A stretch of DNA of 64,000 nucleotides from Euglena gracilis. Lineage: Eukaryota; Euglenida; Euglenophyceae; Euglenales. Shown here in pieces: positions 11,331 to 21,853 of this stretch. How positions within the stretch are numbered: position 1 is the first letter of the stretch; every line of letters begins with the position of its first letter. The stretch lies in assembly GCA_039621445.1 (NCBI GenBank), contig CP154954.1, positions 15,271,805-15,335,804 on the forward strand, written 5' to 3'. Position numbers and translations under genes: made by a program. Under the pieces are notes generated by a model, which was not told the DNA's origin, did no database searches, and was given only the letters and a program-made list of their open reading frames with translations.

Positions 11331-11485
11331 AGCTGCTGATTTGCAGGAAACCAGACAAAGAAAGAATGCAAGTCAACTACAGATGGGGTACTGGTGGAAA
11401 TTTGTGAAATTTGCACATTCGGAAATGATGCTTCTCACGCGGGCCATAAATCCAGAAGAAAAATCTGTGCATGGAAAAAAAATCT

Positions 11486-11532
11486 CCGGTGGGATCCGGT
11501 GGGATCCGGTGGGATCCGGTGGGATCCGGTGG
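11486..11532. repeat. 10-bp minisatellite GGATCCGGTG, array 2
   Basis: Four to five units of the same sequence as 10,886-10,990, 500 bases away in the same orientation. The phrase CTGTCCTTGCCTGCCC next to it resembles the sequence left of array 1 in inverse orientation. Confidence 0.9.
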
Positions 11533-12072
11533 CTGTCCTTGCCTGCCCGTGGGGTGGGTACAGAGAGGGAATGGGTCTGCAGCCCCTCTGGATTTTTTAA
11601 ACAAAAACGAAGGAATGAGCCAACAACGGGTGTTTCTCATCCAGCTTCCGGCATTTAACCCGGTTTTGGGGGGGGGGGTCGGTCGGTCGGTCGGTCGGTC
11701 TATTTTTGGGAAGGTCGGTGAAATCTCCACATCAGCCTCAACGACGTCGCTCCTGTTTGGGATTTGTTGAAAGTTGGCATGGGGGGTCTTATTGGGGGGG
11801 TCTTGCTTCGGGGTCTTATTTGGGGTAGGGCAACATACCAACCATTGAAACTTTGTGTACATTCTTTTAAAAAAAAACCTTACACAATAGAACAATTTGG
11901 CCGACAAATACTTCCTTGCTTCTTCAATTTTTGTAAAACAGGTACAAAAAAAGAAATAAAATTGAATTCCTTCACAACATCTCCCAGCTTTCACAGCGCT
12001 GTAAAGAAGTCGGTGTTAGGTGCCCCCACTGCAGATTACTAAGTGGAAATGAAGTTCAAAACAAAAAAGCAC

Positions 12073-12260
12073 CATCCTTTTTCTCCGGTGTTGTCATCAG
12101 ATGGACGGTCTTGACGGCCTTGCCTCCTGACGCCAAGCGAGGTCAGCAGAGGGCGCTGCGGGATTGTGTCGGAGATGAGGTGCTTCGTGTCGGTCGAGAC
12201 CTGGATCTCGTTGGGCAGCCCGCTGGACTCCAGGCGGCTGGCGAGGTTGACGGTGGGCCC
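12073..12260 (-). CDS. exon: adenylyl cyclase catalytic domain, last part, frame break
   Basis: A CTCTCCCAG acceptor, GTGCTT donor. Reads GPTVNLASRLESSGLPNEIQ, VSTDTKHLISDTIPQRPLLT, SLGVR, then one frame over GKAVKTVHLMTTPEKKD. T-V-N-L-A-S-R carries the catalytic Asn and Arg. The usual G-D/N-T-V-N has Pro here. A single extra base near 12,126 (in AGGAGG) separates the two frames; the tail G-K-A-V-K-T-V is the standard end of the domain. Confidence 0.9.
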
Positions 12261-12273
12261 CTGGGAGAGTTAC

Positions 12274-13730
12274 CGGATGAGGGGCTGGGAGTTGGATGGA
12301 CGTGGCGTGTGCCCAGAGAACAGAAAAGTAGTCGGATTGGGGGGGGGGACTGCGGCAGTTCAATCTCGATATCAAAGGTTAATATGAATGTATGGTGTGC
12401 ATCACAATCAATGTGATGGAATGCATAATGTTCACGGTTTATTGTGCACCCATCCTGATGCAGGAGAGGGGGAAGGCAACAATAAAATAATTGCAGAAAA
12501 ATGCAAAAAAGAAACTTCCATTTAGGAAAAACCTTTCTTTAGAGCCAGCGTTGAAGGACTGAGCTGGGTTAAACCTAAAAGGCTCAGATTATAACAGTGA
12601 GTCTGGACGAATTTGACAGCAAACAAAAACGACAGGGAAACAAAATGACGGAAAACAAAAATGAGGGGAAACGATATGATGGGAAAATTGACGGAAAAAT
12701 TGTTCAGGAATGGTGTGATGTTTTTTGTATTTCTTGGGGGGAATAACAGCAGCTTCTTTCGCTTGTACTTGGAAACAACATTTACCTTATAATTGTTTGA
12801 AAATGCATTTCTGGAGCGATTTTTGTGACTTTCATCCCATCACATATGCACTCCCTTGTACAGTTGCAAGGTTGATTCAGGGGGGGTGCACAACATGGAC
12901 CCTGAAAAGACACGGCACAAAAAAAAATGCAAAGAAAATGCAAATAAAACGCAAAATGCACGTAAAATCCTTTGGCTCCCCCAGGGTGTGCTTTTCCACT
13001 GGAGAAGACTTAGAAAACTTTTCTGCTCTGCCGGGGAAACTTTTCCATTTTCCATAAAAAAATAAGCATTTTGTTACCAAAAAAAATTCAAAAATGTCAA
13101 AAAAAAATTGACAAAAGTTTAGGCCTTGGGGGAAAATCGGGGCCAAAACAAGGAATTTTTCATAATCAAAACGTTTTCAAGAAAAACCTCAAAAACCGCC
13201 GGAAAAAAAAACACAAGAAACACAAAAAAACACCAAACAATGCAAATTTTGCTACAATCGAAAAACGCAAAAAATACGCATTTGTGTTACCCCCCTGCTT
13301 GATTCCTCAGCTCTGCTCCAAATAGGAGCAAAATTCAGACACAACACAGAGTTTCCCGTGTTTTGAAGTAAGCAAACGAAGAAAGAAAGAGAAAAGAAAT
13401 GCAAATTGTGCAACCTCACCTCCTCCCTTGCTTGAAATGGTGCACTTATGCACACATCTTTAAAAAAAATAAGTATCAAGTAGTTAGGATAAAGTGTGAA
13501 ATGTCAAAGACATCAATGCTGAAGAACACATTTTTCCTCCCATTGCTCCCCAACGCTTGTGGGAATTTTGGGGTCACCGATGAAATTAAAAACATTTTTT
13601 CAGGTACACAGCCCGGCCACACTGTCACATTGTGAAAAGTGCAACTTGCCAGATATATTGGGGAAAAAAAACACTGTATTTGGAATTTTCACAATGAATT
13701 TAACAATGACGGCCCGTCAACAAATTTTCG
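12274..13730 (-). other. intron between cyclase exons, low complexity
   Basis: No exon seen. A-rich and GGAAAC/ACGGAAAAC-type low-complexity sequence at 12,600-12,720 and 12,900-13,280. Confidence 0.5.
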
Positions 13731-13735
13731 CACAC

Positions 13736-13804
13736 CCAAATGTCGTAGGCGAACTTGGTGCAGCCGATCACCCCTGCAACGACGGGGCCTGAGTTGGCCC
13801 CACA
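13736..13804 (-). CDS. exon: adenylyl cyclase catalytic domain, fourth part, one base short
   Basis: A CCTGCAAG acceptor, then GTGTGC after TGG. Split Arg, then V-G, then ANSGPVVAGVIGCTKFAYDI W. The match to the cyclase motif R-V-G-x-N-S-G-P-V-V-A-G-V-I-G is full only if the run of four G (13,799-13,802) had one more G. The Asp of F-A-Y-D-I-W-G is the second adenine-selecting residue (Cys in guanylyl cyclases). Confidence 0.88.
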
Positions 13805-13983
13805 CTTGCAGGGATGTGTGCGAGGGAAAGCACAGGGAACAAAAGAGATCCGGTCAGTTTGAGGCCTCCACATAGCCCGAAGTCCCATAAAGCAACGCAG
13901 ACCACAGTCAGGGAATTTCTCAAAGGACCCGGGGGAGGGGGGGCATGCTTGTGCTTACCGACCGGGGGGGGGGGTGCTATAGG

Positions 13984-14004
13984 GTGCCTGCCCCTAGCAG
14001 GCAC
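13984..14004. repeat. hairpin GTGCCTGC-n5-GCAGGCAC
   Basis: Perfect 8-bp stem, loop CCCTA, followed by a C/G run. A degenerate copy (GTGCCTGC / GCAGACAC) is at 14,080-14,100, and a one-sided copy at about 14,129. Confidence 0.8.
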
Positions 14005-15398
14005 ACCCCCGGGGGGGGGGGGTCCGGGGGGACCCAGAAAATTTTCATTGAAAATGGCCTTTTCCGGGGTCGGAGGGGGGTGCCTGCTATGAGCAGACAC
14101 CCGGGGGGGGGGGTCGGATCGGGGGCTATGGGGTGCCTGCCCCTAGCACCCCCCCCCCCGTGGGGTAGGCACCCGACTAAGCACAAGCCTGGAGGTGGGT
14201 TCTGCCAGCCGGCTGACAAAAGGGGGAAAAGGTGCTGGCTGGCTGGAACAGGATTGGGGGTCAATGGGTGGCGGTAATCCCGCCAGGTGTTGAGATGGGT
14301 TGGAAGAAGAAAGCTTGCAAAAAAAATGGATGGAGGACCAGTACTGTGCTGCGCTGTGAGGCTTCTTTTCAGCAACCTCTTAGGGGGTTGGGGGTGGGCA
14401 AGAACCTGCCCTTGCCCAAAAAAAACCCCTTTTGGACTTTTTTGTTTCTTTGCTGACAATGACATTTTGACTGATATTTCAGGAAGGCAATGGGAAGCAC
14501 AACAATTTTACCAGAATAACAAAACGGGAGGATGGGGGGGGGGGTGAGGGTTGCAGGTGGGCGAGCACCTATGGTCATCCAGAATCCAGACCCTATCACG
14601 CTCAGTCACGCCCTGTCACCCCAATCACCCCAGTCACACCCAGTCATCTCTTAGATGCTTGGCGGGGAAACCCAAACTCTGAGTGAATCTGAGTGGCCAA
14701 ATTAGGAATCACCAATAAATGGGGGAAACCCACAAATTAGGAATCTGGACACACCAAAGCAGGATTATGTCACCAAATTAGGGATCACCAATCCCAAGTT
14801 TAAAATTGAAGCATCAAAAGAAGGAATCACAAAAGACTTTCATTATTTTTGCAAAAAAAAGAATCAAACAAAAAAAAGAGCAAAAAAAATTCATGAGACC
14901 CTTTCAGGAGGCTTTGCTATCAAGGCTGTGTAACTCTTGGGGATTTACCACTGTATCTTGGACAAACTTTTCGATGGTCCTTTTCTACCAAAAGCAAAAT
15001 ATGATCCCCCCCACCCAACAAGGTTGTCACCTTTTTGGGGGGTGGGCAGTGCTGTAGCAGACCAATTAAGCAGGACAAACAGCCAACAACTGCAGAATAA
15101 GGCTAAATAAATAATCAAATAGTCAAATCAAAACGGCTGAATCAAGTTGCTGATGGTAGCAAATGACAGTGTGCCAGTGTGCTGTTTCAAGATCGAGCCC
15201 TGCCTGCCTGAAACACCTCAAAGTAAGCTCAAAGTAAGAAACACTTCAAAGGAAGCTAGCGTGGCAATATAGCACTGCAATGGCAAATGCAATACTTCAG
15301 CGACCACTACTGTGGTGCTGACCACTACACTCATGCAGCTTTATGTTGCATCAGGTCGGTATGGAGCCACCGCGCAGTGCGCACCCAGCCCTGTGCAC

Positions 15399-15506
15399 CG
15401 GATCTCCAACTGGTTGCCGGTCATCTGGAAATCCCGCATGTGCTGGATCATCAGGACGGCCACTCGGCAGCAATGCAGTCCCCAGGTCGCACTCGCCGCA
15501 GGACGA
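15399..15506 (-). CDS. exon: adenylyl cyclase catalytic domain, third part
   Basis: A GCCGTCAG acceptor, 35 codons with split ends, GTGCAC donor. Reads RPAASATWGLHCCRVAVLMI then QHMRDFQMTGNQLEI. The helix H-C-C-R-V-A-V-L-M-I-Q-H-M and the L-E-I-R strand occupy the expected place between the metal-site loop and the N-S-G-P-V-V-A-G motif. The split CG|T gives Arg followed by V-G in the next exon. Confidence 0.85.
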
Positions 15507-15533
15507 CTGACGGCAAGGTGTGGATACCTAAAA

Positions 15534-15855
15534 CCCCCCCCCAAAAATAAGACCGGGGGTCCATTTCATGGGTCGGTTGCTGGAAAGCCCGAGGGGGGGT
15601 CTTATTCATGGGGGGGTTCATTTTATGGATTTTTGCTGGCAAAATTCTCGACCCCCAAAATGTCCAAAAATGCCCCCCCCCAGAATTTCAATTTTCGAAA
15701 AATTCGGCGCTTCGCGCCAGACAAACACGGGGGAAATATGCTGAATTGTGTGAAAACTGTCCCAATATGGCAGATTTACCCCCCAAAAAAGTCCCATTTT
15801 CCAAAAATCCAGCGGTTCGCGCTGGCAGGGTCTTATTTATGGGGGGGGGGGGGGG
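15534..15855. mobile_element. foldback (MITE-like) element with TAAGACC ends
   Basis: Left end CCCCCCCAAAAATAAGACC and right end GGGTCTTATTTATGGGGGG are imperfect inverted copies about 280 bases apart. Inside are two short GC hairpins (GGCGC-TTC-GCGCC near 15,705; GCGGTTCGCGCT near 15,812) and a direct GGTCTTATTCATGGGG copy at 15,597. No ORF. Confidence 0.6.
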
Positions 15856-16167
15856 TAACCGCCCACCCACCATGGCACCCGCTCAGAGAAAATTCCTTCG
15901 GCGCCGAAGGTGCTGAAGGAGAATTTAGACCTAAAAATCGGCGCGCGCAGATATACAGGAAGGGTTGGTGGGGGCACCCCCGGCCACCCACCAGCATGTG
16001 GGTCGACACTCCCCACCCACCTCACAAAGAGTTGCGGTACAGCCCTGCCCACCAGGTCCCCAAAAGGCGTTGGCGCTCTCCCATCTAAAAAAAAACTGCA
16101 CTTTTGTTATTCCTTAGTGAAATTGACTGCTTCGGTAAACTTTTGGGCGATTTTTGTGTTATCACAG

Positions 16168-16414
16168 GTCAGGCATCACAGCAGCGTGGGATGCTTTGTG
16201 CGGTCTTCCTTTTGGATACTCATTGGTCTGGCTTATTCTGGAGGAGACATTATTTCGGGTAGCGTGGATGTATTTTCCCAAGACAGATTTCCTGCTCGTG
16301 AAAGGTCCCCAATCCTGGACCATTGGATTAGATGAAGAAGAGCAAAGAGATGTCCTGATTGCCATAACCATAAGTCATGCACATGCACCCAGAGACCACC
16401 AACGATGCAACTGA
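16168..16414 (+). CDS. plus-strand coding island inside cyclase intron
   Basis: A GTGTTATCACAG acceptor is followed by 82 codons to a TGA: SGITAAWDALCGLPFGYSLV, WLILEETLFRVAWMYFPKTD, FLLVKGPQSWTIGLDEEEQR, DVLIAITISHAHAPRDHQRC. The sequence is non-repetitive and protein-like, unlike the surrounding intron, and on the opposite strand to the cyclase. It may be the last exon of a nested gene or part of a decayed mobile element. No family recognised. Confidence 0.4.
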
Positions 16415-16619
16415 TCATGAAGTGCTCCTCTGGACATGAAGACTTCAACAGAAAAAAGTACAGGCTTGGGGATTAGAAGAAAAGTTTTCAATGATGATTG
16501 GAAATCGTCAATGACGTTTATGGTTCATGGTTTATGGTATGGCTGGTGGAAAACATGTAGCGTGTCAAAATTACAGCTCTGGCTGACAAGTTCCTTAAAG
16601 AAACGTACTTTTTACTTAC

Positions 16620-16652
16620 AATAGCCATATACCCCCCAGCAAACAAATCACA
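16620..16652 (-). CDS. candidate short exon carrying the missing G-D motif
   Basis: On the gene strand, a stretch reading (G)DLFAGGYMAI stops exactly at a consensus GTAAGT donor. Content and position (between the K-T-I-G exon and the following helix exon) fit the second metal-binding Asp region. No AG acceptor precedes it, and its exit phase does not fit the next exon, so this is only a candidate. Confidence 0.25.
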
Positions 16653-16923
16653 AAAAAATAAAAACCCCTTTCTGCTGTTGGCTGCATTGTATGGATGACA
16701 GACACAGCCGCTTCGTTTGGAAGCTCTCCAGGGGCTGGAAACCCAACAAAGAGGTACGCATCGACGCACTCCTCCCATCTTCCCTTCACCCAAAGCAATC
16801 CCAACCATCCATCAGTGCCGGCACAGCATTTCAGGGACGAAGACATGAGGTTTTTTTGTCAGGGAAGCACTCAAATAGAGTTCAAACAACTGGCAACCCA
16901 GCCACAGGTGGAAGGTGTGGTGC

Positions 16924-17043
16924 CAATGGTCTTGATTTTCTCCACACCGTACAACAAGCAGAGGCGGTCGAAGTAGGTAAAGATGGCATTGAGGGTGTCC
17001 ACAAGGTCGATGGGGGAGGTGTGCAGGCACAGCGAGGTGAAGC
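16924..17043 (-). CDS. exon: adenylyl cyclase catalytic domain, second part
   Basis: A TGCCCCAG acceptor. Reads FTSLCLHTSPIDLVDTLNAI, FTYFDRLCLLYGVEKIKTI. Typical cyclase core: F-T-x-L then T-S-P-x-x-L-V-x-x-L-N-x-x-F. The Lys in E-K-I-K-T-I-G is the adenine-selecting residue of adenylyl cyclases (guanylyl cyclases have Glu). The exon then meets GCACCA, so a GC donor is inferred. The expected G-D with the second metal Asp must come from a following exon. Confidence 0.9.
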
Positions 17044-18113
17044 CTGGGGCAGTGGGGGGAGATGGCCTTGGCATTGGGTGGGAGTTTTGGGACCAGAGTT
17101 TTTTAGGACCCTGGAGGGGGAGGGGGAGTTCCGGGCCCACCCACCCACCCCCTGGGGCCCCCTGGAGAGGGGGCTCGGGGGGGGGGGGACGCACTTTTGG
17201 GGGTCAAGTTTAGGGTCCAAAAAAATTTTCGGCGCAAAGCGCCAAATAGAGCCCCCGCCTCCAGCGGTACCCACTCGGCCCCACCCCACCCCCCCAGGGG
17301 GGGCTCGGACGGGACCCACCAACCCCCCCAGGTCACGAAACTTAAAAAAATTCTCTGTTTGGGACAGTTTGTTCACCCATTTTTCTCACATGGTGTCTGT
17401 TTGGAAGATGCCTGTGCTGCAATGGAAAGAATGAGCGTGCAGGAACGAAACCAAACCCGAGATTTGGTTGGATCATTTTTGAGTAAAAACCATCACAACT
17501 TCGCGCCAAAATTGTTGATACATTTGCATGGCCTGGCCTAAAACCCAAGCTTCACTGGCACAGCCAAAATGACCGACTTTTGGCCCGGCTGAAAAAGTGC
17601 CGCCCCAAAAAAAACCCGAAATGAGATTTTCGGGCACTTTCTGAGTAATTTGTCAAAATTTTCAGTGCAGATCTCCGGAAGGAAATAATTGACCTTTAAA
17701 AAATTTTCAAAACGCTTTCGCGACAGCTGAGCATCCATGGAATGTTAAGGCATCGGCATTGGAGTCGTGCTTTGGGGGGTGTCCCTGGGGGGTCAGTCCA
17801 GACCCCTTGTGGGCGGTCCGGATCGGTGCTATGCTACGGGAGGCAACAGCAGGCACCCCCCCCCCGGGGGGGTTTGGGTCTCGGTGCCTGCCGACCAAGC
17901 CAAGGTCGCCAGGAGATGTGTTCGGCGCCAGGAGGTACGTTAGCACAACCCACCCCAAAAAGTGACCCCCTGGGGTAGTCGGAAATGACCTACCTATCCC
18001 CACCGCCTGCCCATAGTACCCAACCTCCGGCCTTCCTTAAAAAGAAGCCTGGTCTGGACCCTCCCCCTATCGAACCCTGCCTCCAATACGGCGGGGGGAG
18101 GGGGGGAGCGCAC
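17044..18113 (-). other. intron with embedded AGGCTTCTTTTTAAG element
   Basis: GT-AG intron of the cyclase domain (donor GTGCGC, acceptor CCCCAG). On the gene strand it carries CCAGGCTTCTTTTTAAGG near 18,050, the same sequence that forms intron ends elsewhere, and a GGCGC-AAA-GCGCC hairpin (17,230-17,243). Confidence 0.6.
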
Positions 18114-18267
18114 CGACGATGTCGCAGAAGCAGACGGTGACCATTGGGAAGTTCTGCGCGATGTGGATCTTGGCGCTGAACGCCAGGTCATCCATCAGCT
18201 TGTCCGCGATGGGCGCCGGCAGGATGTTGCGCAGGATGGACTGCCCGAGCTCGTGCCGCAGCAGCGC
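18114..18267 (-). CDS. exon: adenylyl cyclase catalytic domain, first part
   Basis: CACCGCAG acceptor, 51 codons plus one base, GTGCGC donor. Reads ALLRHELGQSILRNILPAPI, ADKLMDDLAFSAKIHIAQNF, PMVTVCFCDIV. This is the standard start of a class III nucleotide cyclase domain: a signalling helix, L-R-N-I-L-P-x-P-I-A-x-K-L, then the strand VTVCFCDIVG carrying the first metal-binding Asp. The split codon G|GC joins the next exon to give D-I-V-G-F-T. Confidence 0.92.
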
Positions 18268-20935
18268 CTGCGGTGACCGCCAGACAGCAGCGCCACCCTT
18301 CCCCGGGTCATTTAGTCCGGAAAGGTGCCAGACCCTCCGCCCCTGAAGAGGGGGGACCCACCGGGGGAAAACCCCGGTGCGGAGGGCCCGAAAAATTTTT
18401 GAGGGGGCTTCAAAAAATGCCCCAAAATTGCGCCTTTGGACATTTTTTCAACAAAAAAAATACGATAAAACTGTAAGCTTTCTGGCACACAGTTCCAGGA
18501 AGAAAAATCTCGGTTCCAGCTTGGGGGGTGGTCCCCTAAAAGGGAGGCCCTGTCCCAACCCATCGCTTCCCCCTGTACAAAAGCAACCCTCACTTAAGAC
18601 CCTGCCCACCCACCTCCCCCACAAAAAAAAACTTGCGTCGTTAGATACGTCTTCTCCCGAATCAGGCATTTTGGAAAACTTTGGATGGTCCTTTCACCAC
18701 CAACAGGACGACATAACAGTGGTTGTGCCCATGATCACCCAAGATGCACTTATGCGGCCATTTTCTGGCAGTGCGCCGAGGTGGTCTGGACCCATCCCAG
18801 TCCCAAGGTTGGGCAGGGGGGCAGGTACTTAGTGTAGGGGTCAGGGAGAGTCCGGAGCCCCTCCTCCTGTTAAAAAAAAAAACTGGGGCTTTTGAAAAAT
18901 GCCAAAATCATTTTTTGCACACTTTATTTCAAAATTTTCAAAAATCGGCCAAAAACATATGTGAAAAATGCACATTGTATGTAAAAAAAAATATGTGCGA
19001 AAAATATACACTTTCCCAGCGAGAGACGCTGGGGAAGCAAAAATGTAGCTTCCGGAGGTCCTGGACTCCCCAGGCCCGGGGAGAGGCAGGGCAGAGCAGG
19101 AAGCCTGCGGATGGTCGATCCCCCCAACTGGGAGGTGGCTTACGTACGCAGCTTTTCCTGGCCCATTTCCGTTTCGAGTTGGGTAGGGGGGTCGGAGCCC
19201 CCCTCCGTGTTGGGCCCCCACATCAGACCTCCCACATCAGGGTTCACAAACATCCCTGCCCCCCCCCCACCGTTGGTCAGGGTTGTAGGTGACCTAAAAA
19301 GTCATGTTTATGGGATTGTTTTGGGCCTGGTTGTGCAGCCACCCTCTGGTTGGGGGTGGCAGGGTGTGCATGACCTTCCCCTGGTTGGGGGTTATAGCAA
19401 CCTGGTCGGCGGGGGTGGTCACTGTTTTATTTGTAAATATACCTGAGGTGTTGTGATTAGCCATCTTCACCTTCTGAAGGCTATGGTCCTTCATCATACA
19501 GTCCCAGGTGGCCTAAACAGATTCGCAGGTGGTCTTTGAGGTGTCTTCCTTGTGTGCTTTAGTAGAAATTGCAGCGGGGGGAACACAAACACCTTCTTTG
19601 TTTGTGTTTTTTTTTCTTTTTCGGTTTTTGAAAAAAAGCTTTTTTAAGTCCCCCCTCCAATTGCCCCGTTTTTCCTGACCGTGTTTTAACTTCTGCTTCT
19701 GCTGGGAATACTTTTAGATTTATACTTTTGTATTTTGCTGATTTATTTTGCTTTTATGTTTTTTGAGGAAAAAAATTGTGAATGATTGTTCAACATGTAC
19801 ACCATGTTGCATAAAGTGCAGAAAGAAAAAAATTTTCCGATGGACATTAAAAAATTTCGAAGTCTTTTCCGGCAGAAAGTTTTGGAAGTTACATACAACT
19901 TTCTTTTTTGTGTATTTTACTGTTTTTTTGTGTTTTTCATTTTTTGTGCTCCTCCCTCTTTTTTTTGTGTTTTTTCCCTTGTGTTTCATTTGTCGAGGGT
20001 TCGTGTTGCGTCCCCCCCTTGTTGTTACCCAACACACTCAACACTTTTTTTTTATCTGACTGCATGATGTTTTGTGACCTGCCAGGGCACCAAATGAGCG
20101 GTGGTTTTTTTCAGGGTTCCACCCCTACCACGGGGCTGTACGGGTGCCAAAAGTGCCAAAGGGATTTCTCTTTGCGCGGTGGGGTCGTTGGGGGTCGAAA
20201 TCAAAATTGTTGAAAACCCCCCTGATTTTTCTTTGAAAATAAAAAAATGCGCATTTTGATTTTTTTGAACTTTTTTGTGAAAAAGGCCAAAACATCATCA
20301 AAAATGCAATACAATTAAAAGAGGGGGCAATTCTTTGCATTTTCCGGCACGCAGCGCCAGAAGAAAATTTTCGCTATTTTTGGAAGCTGCCAGGGAGAGG
20401 GGGTGGTCCAGACCATACAATTTATTACCGACCCCCCCCCGGGGGGGAGGGGGGGGTCACTCCACTTTTTTAAAAACCAGTCAGTCACTCATTTTGAAAA
20501 AAAACCAGCCAGTCACTACCCCCCCCCCGGGGGGGTCGGCCACTCAAAACGGCCACTTTCCAGTCACTCTAGGCCATTTTAGGCCAAAAAAAAAATTCCG
20601 GCGCCTTCGGCGCCAGGGTCACTCAAGCCACTTTTGCCCACTCCTGGCCGACCCCCCCCCCCCTGGGGGGGAGGGGGTCCTGGCCAAAAACTAGTCAGTC
20701 ACTCTGAAAAAACCAGTCACCCACCCCCCAGGGGGGGGGGGGTCGGTCAGTGCTTAAGCAATTGCCTGGTCCAGACACCCCCTCCAAACACCCAGATGGG
20801 GGGGGGGGGGGTTCCGCCAACCACCAACCTCAACACCGAAGCTGAAGGGCCTCCAATACATGGGGAGGTCATACACACCCCTGACCAGCAACTCCCAACC
20901 AGGTGGGGGGGAGCGAGTGGCTGGAAGCAACTGAC
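18268..20935 (-). other. large intron, repeat filled
   Basis: 2.7 kb without a convincing exon. Contains C-run repeats with the phrase CCAGTCACTC (20,470-20,740), a GGCGCC-TTC-GGCGCC hairpin (20,599-20,614), and A/T-rich pieces (19,600-20,060) whose open frames look like low complexity. Confidence 0.45.
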
Positions 20936-21097
20936 CTGCTTCTTGTTGTACTCCAACACTTGGGAGAAAAAGAGGAGGAGGAGGAAGATGATGAAGTTGG
21001 GCAGGACGAGGTTGAGCGTACGTTGCAAAAACGAATGCACGTCCAGGCCAAATCCTGAATAGATGTCGACGATGGCGCCTGCGGGCAGGGAGGGGGC
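20936..21097 (-). CDS. exon: last membrane helix before cyclase catalytic domain
   Basis: Reads AIVDIYSGFGLDVHSFLQRT, LNLVLPNFIIFLLLLFFSQV, LEYNKKQ. A strong membrane helix ends in a basic helix that continues into the cyclase signalling helix of the next exon. The donor is consensus (CAG then GTCAGT). Two acceptors are possible: CCCGCAG at 21,079, or GGATCAG at 21,098. The second keeps phase with the preceding exon and is used here. The exit phase 0 fits the next exon. Confidence 0.82.
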
Positions 21098-21275
21098 CTG
21101 ATCCCTCAATCGCAGGGAACTCAGCATTGCAAAGGGATTTCAGAAATCAAAATTGAGATTCAGCAATTAAAAGCAAAATCCTTAGAGAGATTGAAAAGCT
21201 CTCAAAGCATTTATCAGAGAAGTAAATAAATAAATAAATAAAATAGCTAACTAACAAAAAAATAAAACAAAAAAG

Positions 21276-21321
21276 TAAATAAAATAGATAGACAGACAGG
21301 CAGGCAGGCAGGCAGGCAGGC

Positions 21322-21392
<71 letters not shown>

Positions 21393-21570
21393 TAAAGAAT
21401 GGATTGATGAATGAATGAATGAATGAATGAATGGATGGATGGATGGATGGATGGATGGATGGATGGATGGATGGATGGATGGATGGATGGATGGATGGAT
21501 GGATGGATGGAAGAATGAATGAATGCATGAATGAATGAATGAATACGTGAATGAATGAATGACCACATGA
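21276..21570. repeat. compound GACA / GGAT / GAAT microsatellite
   Basis: (GGCA)n, (GACA)n, then (GGAT)n and (GAAT)n in series, about 290 bases, between two coding exons of the cyclase gene. The His/Ser- and Cys/Leu/Ser-repeat readings in this stretch are not genes. Confidence 0.95.
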
Positions 21571-21677
21571 ACAAATAAATAAAATAAGATTTTCTCATTT
21601 ACATCATTTAAATTTCCTCAAAAATAATTAAAATTTTTAAAAAAAAATATGGGAATACCGAATGCTGGAGTGACCAC

Positions 21678-21853
21678 TTGGAGCGCCAAGAGCCAGCACG
21701 CTGTGCGGGTGGAGAAGACGAGCAGCATGAGGACGGTGCCCAGCGTGAGCCACAGCCAACAGTCAGCCGGGGTGGCCATGTACTGCCGACAGCACGCCCA
21801 GGAGACAGCGGCAAGGATGCAGGTCGTCAGGGGGGTCCCCGACCACAGGTTCA
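21678..21853 (-). CDS. exon: three membrane helices of cyclase membrane domain
   Basis: 58 codons: NLWSGTPLTTCILAAVSWAC, CRQYMATPADCW, LWLTLGTVLMLLVFS, TRTACWLLALQ. Two complete helices and the start of a third separated by short polar loops, as in the six-helix membrane domains in front of class III cyclase catalytic domains. Acceptor GGTAAG, donor GTGGTC, exit phase 0. Confidence 0.75.

Noticed and set aside
21147-21598. Frames rich in Ile-His-Pro-Ser and Leu-Ser-Val-Cys
   Set aside because: Products of GACA and GGAT tetranucleotide repeats between two true exons.
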